From Peptoclostridium acidaminophilum DSM 3953 (GTDB lineage: Bacteria; Bacillota; Clostridia; Peptostreptococcales; Peptostreptococcaceae), in contig NZ_CP007452.1 in assembly GCF_000597865.1 (NCBI RefSeq), positions 1 to 64,000 of the forward strand: a stretch of DNA of 64,000 nucleotides, written 5' to 3'. The notes beneath the pieces were generated by a model, which did no database searches, was not told the DNA's origin, and saw nothing but the letters and a program-made list of their open reading frames with translations. Positions 34,324-42,782 of the stretch are shown piece after piece (position 1 is the first letter of the stretch; the number at the start of each line of letters is the position of its first letter). The position numbers were made by a program, and so were the translations under genes.

Positions 34324-34932
34324 ATGGGAATGATATATGTAGTTACAAACAGGAAGCAGGCGGGAGCGGGTTTCATAGGAGTGGTTGAAGCGGCCGCAAA
34401 GTCAGGCGCCAACTTTATAATGCTAAGGGAAAAGGATATGGAGGAGTGTGAGCTCGAGAAGCTGGCGCATGAAGTCAAGAAGGCAATCTCGGGCAGCGGT
34501 GCAAGGCTCATCATAAATGCAAATTTGAATGTTGCAAGGAATGCAGGAGCATATGGAATTCATTTGTCATTTGGCGATTTCATGGAATGCGGTGGGGAGG
34601 CTGTAAGGCAGAGGCTAAAGATAGGCGTATCGGTGCATTCGCTGCAGGAGGCTGAGGCTGCCTTCAAAAAAGGTGCCGACTATATCCTGGCAGGCCATAT
34701 ATTCGAAACAGAATGCAAGCACGGATTAAGGCCAAGAGGAGTCGAATTCCTAAAGCAAATAAGGAGGGCAGTTCCTGGAGTTAAGCTTGTTGCCATAGGG
34801 GGAATAATGCCTGGAAATGCAAGGGAGGCCATTTCGGCGGGAGCAGACGGCGTGGCGGTGATGAGCCTTGTCATGAAATCCAATAGTCCAAGTGAAGAGG
34901 TAGGGCGGTTGGCAAAGAGTATTGAATATTAA
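34324..34932 (+). CDS. tenI: Thiazole tautomerase TenI-like (ThiE superfamily)
   Basis: A 202-aa TIM-barrel protein of the ThiE/TenI superfamily. The segment GHIFETECKHGLRPRG matches TenI (GHVFETDCKKGL) rather than the ThiE pyrophosphate pocket, and IGVSVHSLQEAE is also TenI-like. TenI aromatises the ThiG product, which fits an operon with only thiazole-branch genes. No clear ribosome binding site; it starts 4 nt after thiH, so translation is probably coupled. A thiamine-phosphate synthase role cannot be excluded. Confidence 0.82.
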   Translation: MGMIYVVTNRKQAGAGFIGVVEAAAKSGANFIMLREKDMEECELEKLAHEVKKAISGSGARLIINANLNVARNAGAYGIHLSFGDFMECGGEAVRQRLKIGVSVHSLQEAEAAFKKGADYILAGHIFETECKHGLRPRGVEFLKQIRRAVPGVKLVAIGGIMPGNAREAISAGADGVAVMSLVMKSNSPSEEVGRLAKSIEY

Positions 34933-34964
34933 AATCAAAGGACCTTAAGGTCCTTTTTGATTTT
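34931..34964 (+). terminator. Terminator of the thi operon
   Basis: AAAATCAAAGGACC-TTAA-GGTCCTTTTTGATTTT, a long near-perfect stem that begins in the tenI stop codon. Confidence 0.9.
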
Positions 34965-34986
34965 AATGGACTAGCATTATTTATGT

Positions 34987-34992
34987 TATAAT
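34987..34992 (+). promoter_or_regulatory. -10 box of the dnaX-ebfC-recR unit
   Basis: TATAAT preceded by TG two bases upstream (TGTTATAAT), 36 nt before dnaX; no good -35 box. Confidence 0.45.
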
Positions 34993-35027
34993 ATTTGTAG
35001 TGTAAAGACTATACCAGGGGTGAGAAG

Positions 35028-36671
35028 ATGCACAAGGCTCTTTATAGAACGTTCCGGCCCATGAAGTTTGGCGATGTGGTCGGACAGGACCACATAATAA
35101 GAACACTTAAAAATCAGATATCAGGCGGCAACGTAGCCCATGCGTATCTTTTTTCCGGGACAAGAGGAACGGGCAAGACTTCAACTGCAAAGATATTTGC
35201 AAGAAGCATAAACTGCCTTTCGCCGGCTGATGCGGAGCCGTGCAACAGTTGCGAGATGTGCAGGGCGATAATAGACGAGAACATAATGGATGTAGTTGAG
35301 ATAGATGCAGCTTCAAACAACGGAGTGGACGACATCAGGGAGCTGCGGGAAAATGTCAAGTATCCCCCGGCAAGAGGCAAATACAAGGTGTATATAGTAG
35401 ATGAGGTTCACATGCTTTCGCAGGGGGCCTTCAACGCACTCCTAAAGACGCTCGAGGAGCCTCCTTCCTATGTTGTTTTCATCTTGGCCACGACAGAGCC
35501 GCACAAGCTTCCGGCAACAATACTCTCAAGATGTCAAAGATTTGATTTTAAAAGACTTGGCGTGGGAGAAATTGTAGGAAGGATGAAGGGCATATGCGCG
35601 GAAGTGGGCGTGTGCGCAGACGAAGAGGCTCTAAATCTAATAGGAATGAGCTCGCAGGGAGCCATGAGGGATGCGCTGAGCATACTAGACCAGTGCATGT
35701 CATACAGCAGCGAGTGCATAAGCTACGAAGATGTGGTCAGCCTGCTTGGCACTGTTAATTTTGAAGCGCTTTCGAGGCTGAGCGATGCTATCATAAGGCA
35801 GGATGTCAAAGCTTGCCTTGAAATGATAAACGAGCTTGTAGTGTGGGGCAAAGACATAAAGAATTTCACTCAGGAGCTCACCGAGCATTTCAGAAACATT
35901 ATTATAGCAAAGCTCGACGGCAGGGGCGATGGAATACTCGGAGTCACCGGTGAGATGGCTGCTGAAATAAGCAGGCAGTCGCAGGGCATAAGCGGTGATG
36001 AACTCATAAGGATAATTAAACAGCTCTCGGCGCTGCAAAATGACATGAGGTATGCTTCAAATCCAAGGATAGTGCTTGAAGTGGCCATAATGAAAATATG
36101 CAGCATAGAGGAGGATTCAAAGAGCGAAGCTCTAATTGCAAGGATATCAAGACTAGAGAGGCTGCTCTCCGGCGTCAAGGCGGGAGCGCATACTGCTGAG
36201 GCTCAGAGCCAGCCCAAGGAGTTTGAAAAGCCAAAAGAAGCGACAAAGCTTACGGAAGATGAGCCCGAGGTCTGCAAAAATGCAAGTGAGAAGAAGCGAA
36301 TTGAAAGACAAAATGACGATATAGACAAGCTCTGGAAGGACATACTGGGACTTATAAAAGACGACAGAAGAATTCCAGTGCAAGCCATGCTAAAGGAAGG
36401 CACTCCGCTTGAAATAGGCAAAGGTGTTTTCAAGGTGATGTTCAAGGACAGCTTTGATTTTCACAGAAAAGCGCTTAGCAAGGATGAAAATGCCGCATAT
36501 CTGAGAAGTGTAGTAAAGCGAGTTACAGGTGAAGACATGTATATAAACCTTGTCATTGAGTCTGAGATATCGAGTGAAAAATCTCCACAGGAGGATGCTC
36601 TCGACGAGATAAGGCGCCTGGAAGAAATATTTCCGCCGGAGGTGCTCCAGATAAAAGATTCGCTGGAGTAG
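35028..36671 (+). CDS. dnaX: DNA polymerase III subunit gamma/tau
   Basis: AAA+ clamp loader ATPase that opens the DnaN ring. The 547-aa product has Walker A FSGTRGTGKTSTAK (about 43-56), zinc-module cysteines including CNSCEMC, Walker B VYIVDEVHML, the SRC motif (ILSRCQRF), the lid and collar domains, and a charged C-terminal tau-type extension. No strong slippery sequence for a shortened gamma form was seen. It forms the conserved dnaX-ebfC-recR cluster; ffs, usually just upstream, is now 5.5 kb away. Confidence 0.97.
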   Translation: MHKALYRTFRPMKFGDVVGQDHIIRTLKNQISGGNVAHAYLFSGTRGTGKTSTAKIFARSINCLSPADAEPCNSCEMCRAIIDENIMDVVEIDAASNNGVDDIRELRENVKYPPARGKYKVYIVDEVHMLSQGAFNALLKTLEEPPSYVVFILATTEPHKLPATILSRCQRFDFKRLGVGEIVGRMKGICAEVGVCADEEALNLIGMSSQGAMRDALSILDQCMSYSSECISYEDVVSLLGTVNFEALSRLSDAIIRQDVKACLEMINELVVWGKDIKNFTQELTEHFRNIIIAKLDGRGDGILGVTGEMAAEISRQSQGISGDELIRIIKQLSALQNDMRYASNPRIVLEVAIMKICSIEEDSKSEALIARISRLERLLSGVKAGAHTAEAQSQPKEFEKPKEATKLTEDEPEVCKNASEKKRIERQNDDIDKLWKDILGLIKDDRRIPVQAMLKEGTPLEIGKGVFKVMFKDSFDFHRKALSKDENAAYLRSVVKRVTGEDMYINLVIESEISSEKSPQEDALDEIRRLEEIFPPEVLQIKDSLE

Positions 36672-36738
36672 TGATATTCATATGCGGGTTATTTATGGTA
36701 TAATTAGGCTTTAGAAAATATATTCAGGAGGTATGAAA

Positions 36739-37080
36739 ATGGCTAAGAAAGGTTTCCCGGGAATGATGCCTGGAAATATGAACAATATACTAAAGCAGGC
36801 ACAGAAAATGCAACAGGAAATGGAAAAGATGCAAGGCGAGCTTGAAAGCAAAGAGGTTGAAGCATCGGTTGGCGGAGGCGCTGTAATAGTCAAGGCAAAC
36901 GGCAAGAAGGAGATACTAAGCGTGAGTATAAAGCCGGAGGTTGTAGATCCTGACGATGTAGAGATGCTAGAAGATCTTGTGCTAAGCGCCGTAAACGAGG
37001 CACTTAGGCTTGCGGATGAGATGGTAAATTCTTCGATGTCAAAGCTCACAGGAGGAATGAACATACCTGGTATGTTTTAA
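36739..37080 (+). CDS. ebfC: YbaB/EbfC family nucleoid-associated protein
   Basis: A 113-aa DNA-binding protein conserved between dnaX and recR. The N-terminal Gly/Met/Asn-rich stretch ([20 protein letters not shown]) and the core [36 protein letters not shown] are typical. AGGAGG at 36726-36731 fits the ATG at 36739 (7 nt), not the ATG at 36733. TATAAT at 36699-36704 may give it an extra promoter. Its stop overlaps an upstream recR ATG. Confidence 0.94.
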   Translation: MAKKGFPGMMPGNMNNILKQAQKMQQEMEKMQGELESKEVEASVGGGAVIVKANGKKEILSVSIKPEVVDPDDVEMLEDLVLSAVNEALRLADEMVNSSMSKLTGGMNIPGMF

Positions 37081-37091
37081 TGGAGGGCCGT

Positions 37092-37691
37092 ATGCAGCAT
37101 TATACAGGGGCGCTAGATCGTCTCATAGACCAGCTTGGAAGACTGCCGGGCATAGGCAGGAAAACAGCCCAAAGACTTGCATTTCATATAATAAACCTGT
37201 CCGAAGCCGAAGTCATGGCGCTGTCTGATTCTATTGCGCAGGCCAAGCTGAATATCAAATATTGCAGCGTATGCTGCAACATATCTGAAAGTGAAAAATG
37301 CAGCATATGCATGGATGAGAAAAGAAGCGACGAGATAATATGCGTGGTAGCGGACCCAAGGGATGTGGCTGCCATGGAGAGGGCAAAAGATTTCAAAGGC
37401 AAATATCACGTTTTGCACGGTGTTATATCGCCAATGGACGGAGTCACTCCTGACATGATAAAGATAAGGGAGCTGCTGCACAGAGTTGCCGACGGAAACG
37501 TCAAAGAGATAATAATGGCCACCAACCCGACGATAGAAGGCGAGGCAACGGCCATGTATGTAGCGAAGCTCATAAAGCCAATGGGTGTCAAGGTCAGCCG
37601 TATAGCCCACGGACTTCCTGTTGGAGCCGACATAGAATACGCTGACGAGGTCACTATTTCTAAGGCTTTAGAGGGACGAAGGGAACTTTAA
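37092..37691 (+). CDS. recR: Recombination mediator protein RecR
   Basis: Zinc-finger TOPRIM protein acting with RecF/RecO in gap repair. The 199-aa product shows the helix-hairpin-helix [16 protein letters not shown], the C4 zinc finger [16 protein letters not shown], the TOPRIM domain ([11 protein letters not shown]...ISPMDG) and the Walker-B-like C-terminal block. Homology favours the ATG at 37092 ([11 protein letters not shown]) with TGGAGGG just before it; an ATG at 37080 overlapping the ebfC stop adds four residues. Confidence 0.95.
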   Translation: MQHYTGALDRLIDQLGRLPGIGRKTAQRLAFHIINLSEAEVMALSDSIAQAKLNIKYCSVCCNISESEKCSICMDEKRSDEIICVVADPRDVAAMERAKDFKGKYHVLHGVISPMDGVTPDMIKIRELLHRVADGNVKEIIMATNPTIEGEATAMYVAKLIKPMGVKVSRIAHGLPVGADIEYADEVTISKALEGRREL

Positions 37692-37720
37692 AAATTTCAT
37701 CGAAACTGCTGTAAAAAGTG

Positions 37721-37750
37721 TTGTTTGACTACCCCTCCCTATTGTATAAT
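37721..37750 (+). promoter_or_regulatory. Promoter downstream of recR
   Basis: TTGTTT (37721-37726), 18-nt spacer, TATAAT (37745-37750). It would drive the small ORFs up to 38234. A second TATAAT lies at about 37795-37800. Confidence 0.5.
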
Positions 37751-37958
37751 TTCATTAGTAAATTGCAAAAGTGTTTTTAGAGCCCTGGCAAGGGTATAAT
37801 AAAAACGCTAAAATCATAAAAATATCTGGAGGTCACCCTACATTTGCACGATCAAATTGACTTTTCAGATTTTAAAGGGGAGGGATAGATCAAGCTTTGC
37901 TCAAGCTATATGAGTGTAGGGAGCTCGTATTAAGTACAGAGGCCGAAATGGAAGCTGT

Positions 37959-38234
37959 ATGAGAAGAATCGCGGATTTTTCAGAGCGTTCGGAAGAGATG
38001 TCATCAAACAATAATCAGGAAGTCGTTATGGATTTTCAAAAACACGAAGCAAACAAGGAAAAAAGAACTAAAAAAATGAAGTTCAGGGACAGGGAAAGAA
38101 CCGGTTCATTTGATGATATTATGGCTATGTCAAAAAAGAAGAAGACACAGCCAAGCAAGAAGGAAAAATATTCAAGCCTTAGGAATACAGATTTCGATAG
38201 CTATTATGATGAGCATGAAGACTATCAGTATTAG
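37959..38234 (+). CDS. Small highly charged hypothetical protein
   Basis: Up to 91 aa, Lys/Glu/Asp/Ser-rich and probably disordered (KEKRTKKMKFRDRERTGSF, SKKKKTQPSKKEK); not recognised. The start is uncertain: the ATG at 37959 overlaps the stop of a short upstream frame (ATGA) but has no ribosome binding site, while an in-frame ATG at 38028 has AGGAAG 5 nt upstream. Two short frames with coding-like sequence precede it: TTG at 37844 behind CTGGAGG (14 codons) and an open stretch at about 37889-37962. This could be one gene broken by two frameshifts. Ends 33 nt before a bidirectional terminator. Confidence 0.5.
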   Translation: MRRIADFSERSEEMSSNNNQEVVMDFQKHEANKEKRTKKMKFRDRERTGSFDDIMAMSKKKKTQPSKKEKYSSLRNTDFDSYYDEHEDYQY

Positions 38235-38266
38235 TCGGCATGATACATACTATTGATGTTAGATAA

Positions 38267-38290
38267 AAAACCGGCCGTTTGGCCGGTTTT
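38267..38290. terminator. Bidirectional terminator
   Basis: AAAACCGGCC-GTTT-GGCCGGTTTT between convergent genes, with A and T runs on both sides. Confidence 0.9.
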
Positions 38291-38295
38291 ATGTT

Positions 38296-39411
38296 TTACA
38301 ACGATTTTTCAACAAGTTGGGCAATATTCTTGGCGGAATCCGCCTTGTATACAAGCTTTATGTTTTCTCTTATGCGCTGGAGCCTTTCAGGATTTTGGAT
38401 TAGAAAATCTATAATCATCTTGAGGCTGCATTTTTCAGATGTCCTTACGCAAAGGCCGTTGTTTAGAAGGAAGCTCAGGTTTTCCTCTTCCTGGCCGGGT
38501 ATGTAGTAAGGGATTACAAGCGGTATTCCGGCAGCCAAGGCTTCGGTGGTAGTAAGTCCGCCAGGCTTTGTTATGAGCACATCCGAGCAAGCCATCAGCT
38601 CGCTTATCTTGTCTGTAAAGCCCAGTATGCGTATGTCTTTTCGCTTTTCACTAGAGGCAGTCATCTTGTCGAGCTTTTCCTTCAGGGCAAGGTTTTTGCC
38701 TGCAACGACAACTATCTGAAAATCCGAATCTGAAACGAGAAGCTCTTGCAGGGCTTTTTTTACGTTGCCGGCGCCGAAGCTTCCGCCCATCATGAGTATT
38801 GTGAATTTGTCGCTTAATTTGAGCGCAGTTCTTATATCTGTGCTTTTATGCTGTATGAATGACTTTTCAATAGGAATACCGTAAGGGAATATCTTCTCGG
38901 GTGGAACGCCCTCCTCGGCCATGATGCATTTGACGAATTCATCGCCCACTATATATTTGTCAACGTGGCTTTGTATCCATGTAGAGTGCGTAGTATAGTC
39001 GGTGAGCACTGATATTATAGGAATGTCTATTTCACCCTTTTCCTTTAGCTTTGAAACTGCCATGAGAGGGAAGGGGTGAGTGCCAACAATAAAAGAAGGC
39101 TTTTTATCGTCAATAAGTTTCTTGAGGCGTTTTACCATGTATGCAAAGAAAATGTTTACTTTTTTTTCGGCGCTAGTCATTATTTTATAGTCGTCGTAAA
39201 TCCGGTATACTTTGCCGTATGCTCCTGGCGTGTAGAGTGCGCTCTTTTCATAGCCCCTGGATATTATAAGATCTATAGCCCTACTTGTGAACTTGAGGCT
39301 GTCTACTATCTGAGCATCTATGTTTCTTTCGGCAAGCGCGTCTTTTATGGCCTTGGCAGCCTTGTTGTGTCCGGCGCCTGTAGACGCTGAAAGGATGATT
39401 CCTTTTTTCAT
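38296..39411 (-). CDS. GT28-family glycosyltransferase (MGDG synthase / UgtP-like)
   Basis: A 371-aa glycosyltransferase similar to monogalactosyl/processive diacylglycerol glucosyltransferases that make glycolipids at the inner membrane face. N-terminal MGDG-synthase domain: ILSASTGAGHNKAAKAI, THPFPL and SVLTDYTTHSTW. C-terminal GT28 donor-binding domain: GGSFGAG, ILGFTDKISELMACSD, ITKPGGLTTTEALA and YIPGQEEEN. AAGGAGG lies 5 nt before the ATG. The sugar and lipid substrates are inferred from family. Confidence 0.88.
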   Translation of the reverse strand: MKKGIILSASTGAGHNKAAKAIKDALAERNIDAQIVDSLKFTSRAIDLIISRGYEKSALYTPGAYGKVYRIYDDYKIMTSAEKKVNIFFAYMVKRLKKLIDDKKPSFIVGTHPFPLMAVSKLKEKGEIDIPIISVLTDYTTHSTWIQSHVDKYIVGDEFVKCIMAEEGVPPEKIFPYGIPIEKSFIQHKSTDIRTALKLSDKFTILMMGGSFGAGNVKKALQELLVSDSDFQIVVVAGKNLALKEKLDKMTASSEKRKDIRILGFTDKISELMACSDVLITKPGGLTTTEALAAGIPLVIPYYIPGQEEENLSFLLNNGLCVRTSEKCSLKMIIDFLIQNPERLQRIRENIKLVYKADSAKNIAQLVEKSL

Positions 39412-39537
39412 AGCTTCCTCCTTGTAAGATAAATATAGGGTTAGGGTTCAAAAACCCGTCCGAATGTTCCTTGATAACTTAACATTTATTGTTCAGATGA
39501 ACCAGCGACACTCTTGAATGAAAATCACTAAACTTCG

Positions 39538-39546
39538 TGCTATAAT
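39538..39546 (+). promoter_or_regulatory. Extended -10 promoter of candidate bridge RNA 2
   Basis: TGCTATAAT matches an extended -10 box (TGnTATAAT); the TTGAAT at 39514 is too far for a standard -35 box. Confidence 0.5.
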
Positions 39547-39552
39547 CTCACT

Positions 39553-39745
39553 TGTCAGAGAGATAGATGTGCGTTCCTCCTGGATCCCTCACATCATGAG
39601 GTCTTATCCGTAAATTAGCGTGTCACTCCACAAGGACGATTCGATGTTTAGCTGGTTGGGCCACCTTCTGGTGTTACCCGTTTCAAATGCAAGGTTGTTT
39701 GGCGTCCTCAAACAAAGTGGATACTCTGATTCATTCTAAGCAGAA
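39553..39745 (+). ncRNA. Candidate IS110 bridge RNA 2
   Basis: Structured non-coding segment upstream of the recombinase. It contains GCTGGTTGGG-CCACC-TTCT-GGTG-TTACC...ATGCAAGGTTGT (39651-39697), the same architecture as in element 1 with compensatory changes in the hairpin. Several further short inverted repeats precede it. Ends are inferred. Confidence 0.65.
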
Positions 39746-39758
39746 AGGTTGTGTTACT

Positions 39759-41066
39759 TTGTCCCAATTTTTAAACGATTTTGTTGTCGGAATTGATGTT
39801 TCATCAGAGTTTTCTGTAGTTGCAATGATAGCACCTTCCGGAGAGCTCATCCGCAAGCCTTTCAGGATTGACCATAATCCTGCTGGATTTAACAAGCTGC
39901 TCGAGATTCTCAAAAAAGAAGAAGAGCGGTTAAAACGAAAGCCCATCTACTTCGTAGAATCTACGGGTATCTTTCATTTACCACTCTTCTTCTTTCTGAG
40001 ATCGAATGACCTCAAAGGTTTTGTCCTAAACCCTTTATGTGTCCATTCTACCAAGAATTTCGACATTAGAAAAGTGAAAAATGATAATAAAGATGCCGAG
40101 GCTATCGCAAGGCTTGCAAAATACCAGGATGTAAAGTTTTCCATGATGCCCGAGCCTCAAATTCTCGCACTTCGCATGATGGTGAGGGAATATTACTCCC
40201 GCTGTGACATGCTCACTGAGATGAAAAACAGGCTCTGCACGGATCTTTACTTGCTGTTCCCGGGCTTTCTTGATGTGTTTTCCAATCCTTTTGGAAAGAC
40301 CGCGTTGGCTGTTTTAAGCGCTTATCCTTCGCCTAAGGATGTTCTAAATGCAGACCCTCAGCAGTTGCTTGAGCTCATTTCCAAAAGCGGCAGAAAAGGC
40401 GAGAAGTGGTCAGCCAAAAAAGCTCTGCAACTTCTTGAAACAGCACAGCTTTCTTTGAGTATGCCAAATGAATTCGCTCTGCTTGACTCCAAAATAAGAT
40501 TCCATCTTGATGGAATCGACAGCTTTAAAAAGTGTCTTAATGCTATAGAATCACAGTTGCACACTATCATCGACTCAAGCGACTTTCCTGACACCGCTCG
40601 AAAGCACATCGAGCTTTTGGATCAAATGCCTGGCGTAGGCTTTATCAGTGCGGTCACTCTGATCGCGGAAATCAACGATTTCAGCCTATTCAAGTCTCCA
40701 AAGGCCTTTACAGCTTTCTTTGGCATAGATCCATCAGTCAATCAGTCGGGCAAGTTCACTGGCGACCGCAACAGGATTTCTAAACGAGGCACCCGCATTG
40801 GCAGAAGAGTTCTCTTCACAATGGCTCTGTCCTCAATAAGAACCACCAGAAACGGCGATTCCATAAATCCGATTCTTCGCGACTACTATTTGAAAAAATG
40901 TGTCAGCAAGAAGAAAAAGGTGGCCCTTATAGCCGTTATGCATAAGTTGCTCCACTACATTTTTGCGGTTCTTCGTGACTTAAAACCGTTTGAATTTAGA
41001 AGCCCGCAGGAGCACCAAGCATGGAGAAACAACAAGCTTCAAACTGCACCAAAACATGTTGCTTAA
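39759..41066 (+). CDS. IS110 family DEDD recombinase (transposase)
   Basis: A 435-aa recombinase with DEDD residues in GIDVSSEFS, VESTGIFHLP and NDNKDAEAIA, and a Tnp20 domain (GVGFISAVTLIAEINDFSLF, QSGKFTGDRNRISKRGTR). The frame is open from 39687, but TTG at 39759 with GAAAGG 10 nt upstream gives the same length and N-terminal layout as the sister gene and leaves the bridge RNA segment non-coding. It appears intact. Divergence from the gene at 29970 indicates two separate acquisitions, not local duplication. Confidence 0.9.
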   Translation: MSQFLNDFVVGIDVSSEFSVVAMIAPSGELIRKPFRIDHNPAGFNKLLEILKKEEERLKRKPIYFVESTGIFHLPLFFFLRSNDLKGFVLNPLCVHSTKNFDIRKVKNDNKDAEAIARLAKYQDVKFSMMPEPQILALRMMVREYYSRCDMLTEMKNRLCTDLYLLFPGFLDVFSNPFGKTALAVLSAYPSPKDVLNADPQQLLELISKSGRKGEKWSAKKALQLLETAQLSLSMPNEFALLDSKIRFHLDGIDSFKKCLNAIESQLHTIIDSSDFPDTARKHIELLDQMPGVGFISAVTLIAEINDFSLFKSPKAFTAFFGIDPSVNQSGKFTGDRNRISKRGTRIGRRVLFTMALSSIRTTRNGDSINPILRDYYLKKCVSKKKKVALIAVMHKLLHYIFAVLRDLKPFEFRSPQEHQAWRNNKLQTAPKHVA

Positions 41067-41341
41067 AAATTGCTAAAATGTAGCTTCTCCAAGGTCATTG
41101 TTCGGATTTTTCAATGGCTTGGTTTCTCATACTCTTTTTTAAGATTGAAAATTTCTAAAGAAAATCAATCAGATTTATTGACTTTTATTAGCTGGTCTAG
41201 TTGAATTTCAAAAAAATATGTTGTAGTGACCTAAAATAAATTCTACTATAAAAAAAGGCAAAGATAAAGTAAACTGATTTAAAAGGGTGGCGTTATATGT
41301 TAAGGTATATATTAAACATAGATTAAGCAGGAGGCGCACTG

Positions 41342-42445
41342 ATGGTTCTCGACAAAAAAATTATTCAATGGACGACAATACTTTTCATTGCATTCGCAAT
41401 GTATAAAATGGTAGACAGTTTGGAAGAGATATTCGCAGGCGCAAAATACATAGTCTCGTTGCTAGCTCCATTTATGTGGGCTTTTGCAGTGGCATATTTG
41501 CTGAATCCGGCAATGAAGCTGCTTGAGAGCAGATTCAAGCTTAACAGAATAGCATCCGTAGCCATACTGTATTCTGTTGTAGTGGGTGTTATAGTGCTGT
41601 TTTTCACAATTGTATCCCCTAGGGTAATAAACAGCATATCGGAAATAGTGCTTCAGATACCTCAGTATCTGCAGACTACGCAAAATTGGATACAGACTAA
41701 CATAATATCGTCAGACTGGGCTCGAAAATACGAGATAAATGACTATATTCAGAAAAATCTTAATGCAATAGTGGCGCAGGCAGGAGATTTTTTGAATATC
41801 ATACTCAACAAGATTGTTAATTTTGCAATCGGGTTTACATCTACATTTTTTAGCATACTGATAGGCATACTTATATCTGTATACATACTTGCAGACAAAG
41901 AAGGGTTTGCTCGAAATTCCAAAAGATTCGTGTATTCGTTTGCAGGCAAGGCGCGGGGTGATTCGTTTTTTGAGCTTGCAAGTGAAATAGACAGCGTATT
42001 TTCAAAGTTTATCGTGGGAAAATTCATAGACTCACTTATAATAGGTCTCATATGCCTTGCCGGAGCTTTACTGCTTAAGATGCCATATGCATTTTTGATT
42101 GCACTCATAGTGGGAATAACAAATATGATACCGTACTTTGGACCGTTCATAGGAATAATACCGTCTGTAATAATTGTGCTCTTTAATGATCCAATAAAGG
42201 CACTTTGGCTTTTTGTTTTCATTCTTATCCTGCAGCAGTTTGACGGCTTGATACTGGGGCCGAAGATTTTGGGAGACAAGGTGGGCATGAGTCCGTTTTG
42301 GATAATATTAGCCATAATAATAGGCGGAGGTATAATGGGCGTGCTGGGAATGTTCCTGGCGGTGCCTACTTTTGCGGTTATAAAAAATCTGCTTGAGAGG
42401 TATATGGATAAAAAATTAAAGTTAAGAGACATAGAAATCGGGTAA
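41342..42445 (+). CDS. AI-2E family (PerM-like) membrane transporter
   Basis: A 367-aa protein with about eight membrane helices. The C-terminal family signature is clear: MPYAFLIALIVGITNMIPYFGPFIG, LQQFDGLILGPKILGDKVGMSPFWIILAIIIGGGIMG and MFLAVPTFAVIK are consecutive blocks. Family members export small molecules such as autoinducer-2 or act as Na+/H+ antiporters; the substrate here is unknown. AGGAGG precedes the ATG. A glutaredoxin-like gene follows 49 nt later. Confidence 0.9.
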   Translation: MVLDKKIIQWTTILFIAFAMYKMVDSLEEIFAGAKYIVSLLAPFMWAFAVAYLLNPAMKLLESRFKLNRIASVAILYSVVVGVIVLFFTIVSPRVINSISEIVLQIPQYLQTTQNWIQTNIISSDWARKYEINDYIQKNLNAIVAQAGDFLNIILNKIVNFAIGFTSTFFSILIGILISVYILADKEGFARNSKRFVYSFAGKARGDSFFELASEIDSVFSKFIVGKFIDSLIIGLICLAGALLLKMPYAFLIALIVGITNMIPYFGPFIGIIPSVIIVLFNDPIKALWLFVFILILQQFDGLILGPKILGDKVGMSPFWIILAIIIGGGIMGVLGMFLAVPTFAVIKNLLERYMDKKLKLRDIEIG

Positions 42446-42494
42446 TACTAGAAATAGAAAAAAGAATTAAAACATTTACAGGGAGGGTGCAGGT

Positions 42495-42722
42495 ATGAAA
42501 AATGTAAAGATATACACGAGTGATACGTGTGGCTACTGCCACATGGCCAAGGAGTATTTCAGGGAAAACGGCATAGCCTTCGATGAGAGAAATGTCACAA
42601 AAGATGTTGAGGCGAAAAAAGAGCTTATGAAGATGGGTTATATGTCAGTGCCTGTCATAATAATAGACGGCGAGACTATCGTAGGTTTTGACAAGCAAAA
42701 GATTGAGAGTCTTCTGAAATAG
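42495..42722 (+). CDS. Glutaredoxin-like / NrdH-type redoxin
   Basis: A 75-aa thioredoxin-fold protein with active site CGYC (C12, C15), cis-proline in SVPVIIIDG and a VGFDKQKIESLL end, as in the YruB/NrdH glutaredoxin family. It is probably a thiol-disulfide reductant of the cytoplasm. GGAGGG lies about 9 nt before the ATG. A bidirectional terminator follows. Confidence 0.9.
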   Translation: MKNVKIYTSDTCGYCHMAKEYFRENGIAFDERNVTKDVEAKKELMKMGYMSVPVIIIDGETIVGFDKQKIESLLK

Positions 42723-42735
42723 GTTGAATAAATGG

Positions 42736-42766
42736 AAATCCGGATGATTTAAGTCATCCGGATTTT
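42736..42766. terminator. Bidirectional terminator
   Basis: AAATCCGGATGA-TTTAAG-TCATCCGGATTTT between convergent genes. Confidence 0.88.
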
Positions 42767-42782
42767 GTCTGTTTTTGAATAT

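Larger units (their letters stand above)
39493..41107 (+). mobile_element. IS110-type insertion sequence 2
   Basis: An element of about 1.6 kb between the glycosyltransferase and perM genes. Related sequences ATTGTTCAGAT (39488-39498) and ATTGTTCGGAT (41097-41107) mark the ends and resemble the ends of element 1. There are no terminal inverted repeats. A non-coding segment of about 265 nt precedes the recombinase gene. The flank to perM (41108-41341) is A/T-rich with no gene. Confidence 0.8.

Noticed and set aside
35028-36671. Programmed frameshift in dnaX giving a gamma form
   Set aside because: No A-rich slippery heptamer followed by a stem-loop was found; the single frame gives a full tau-type protein.
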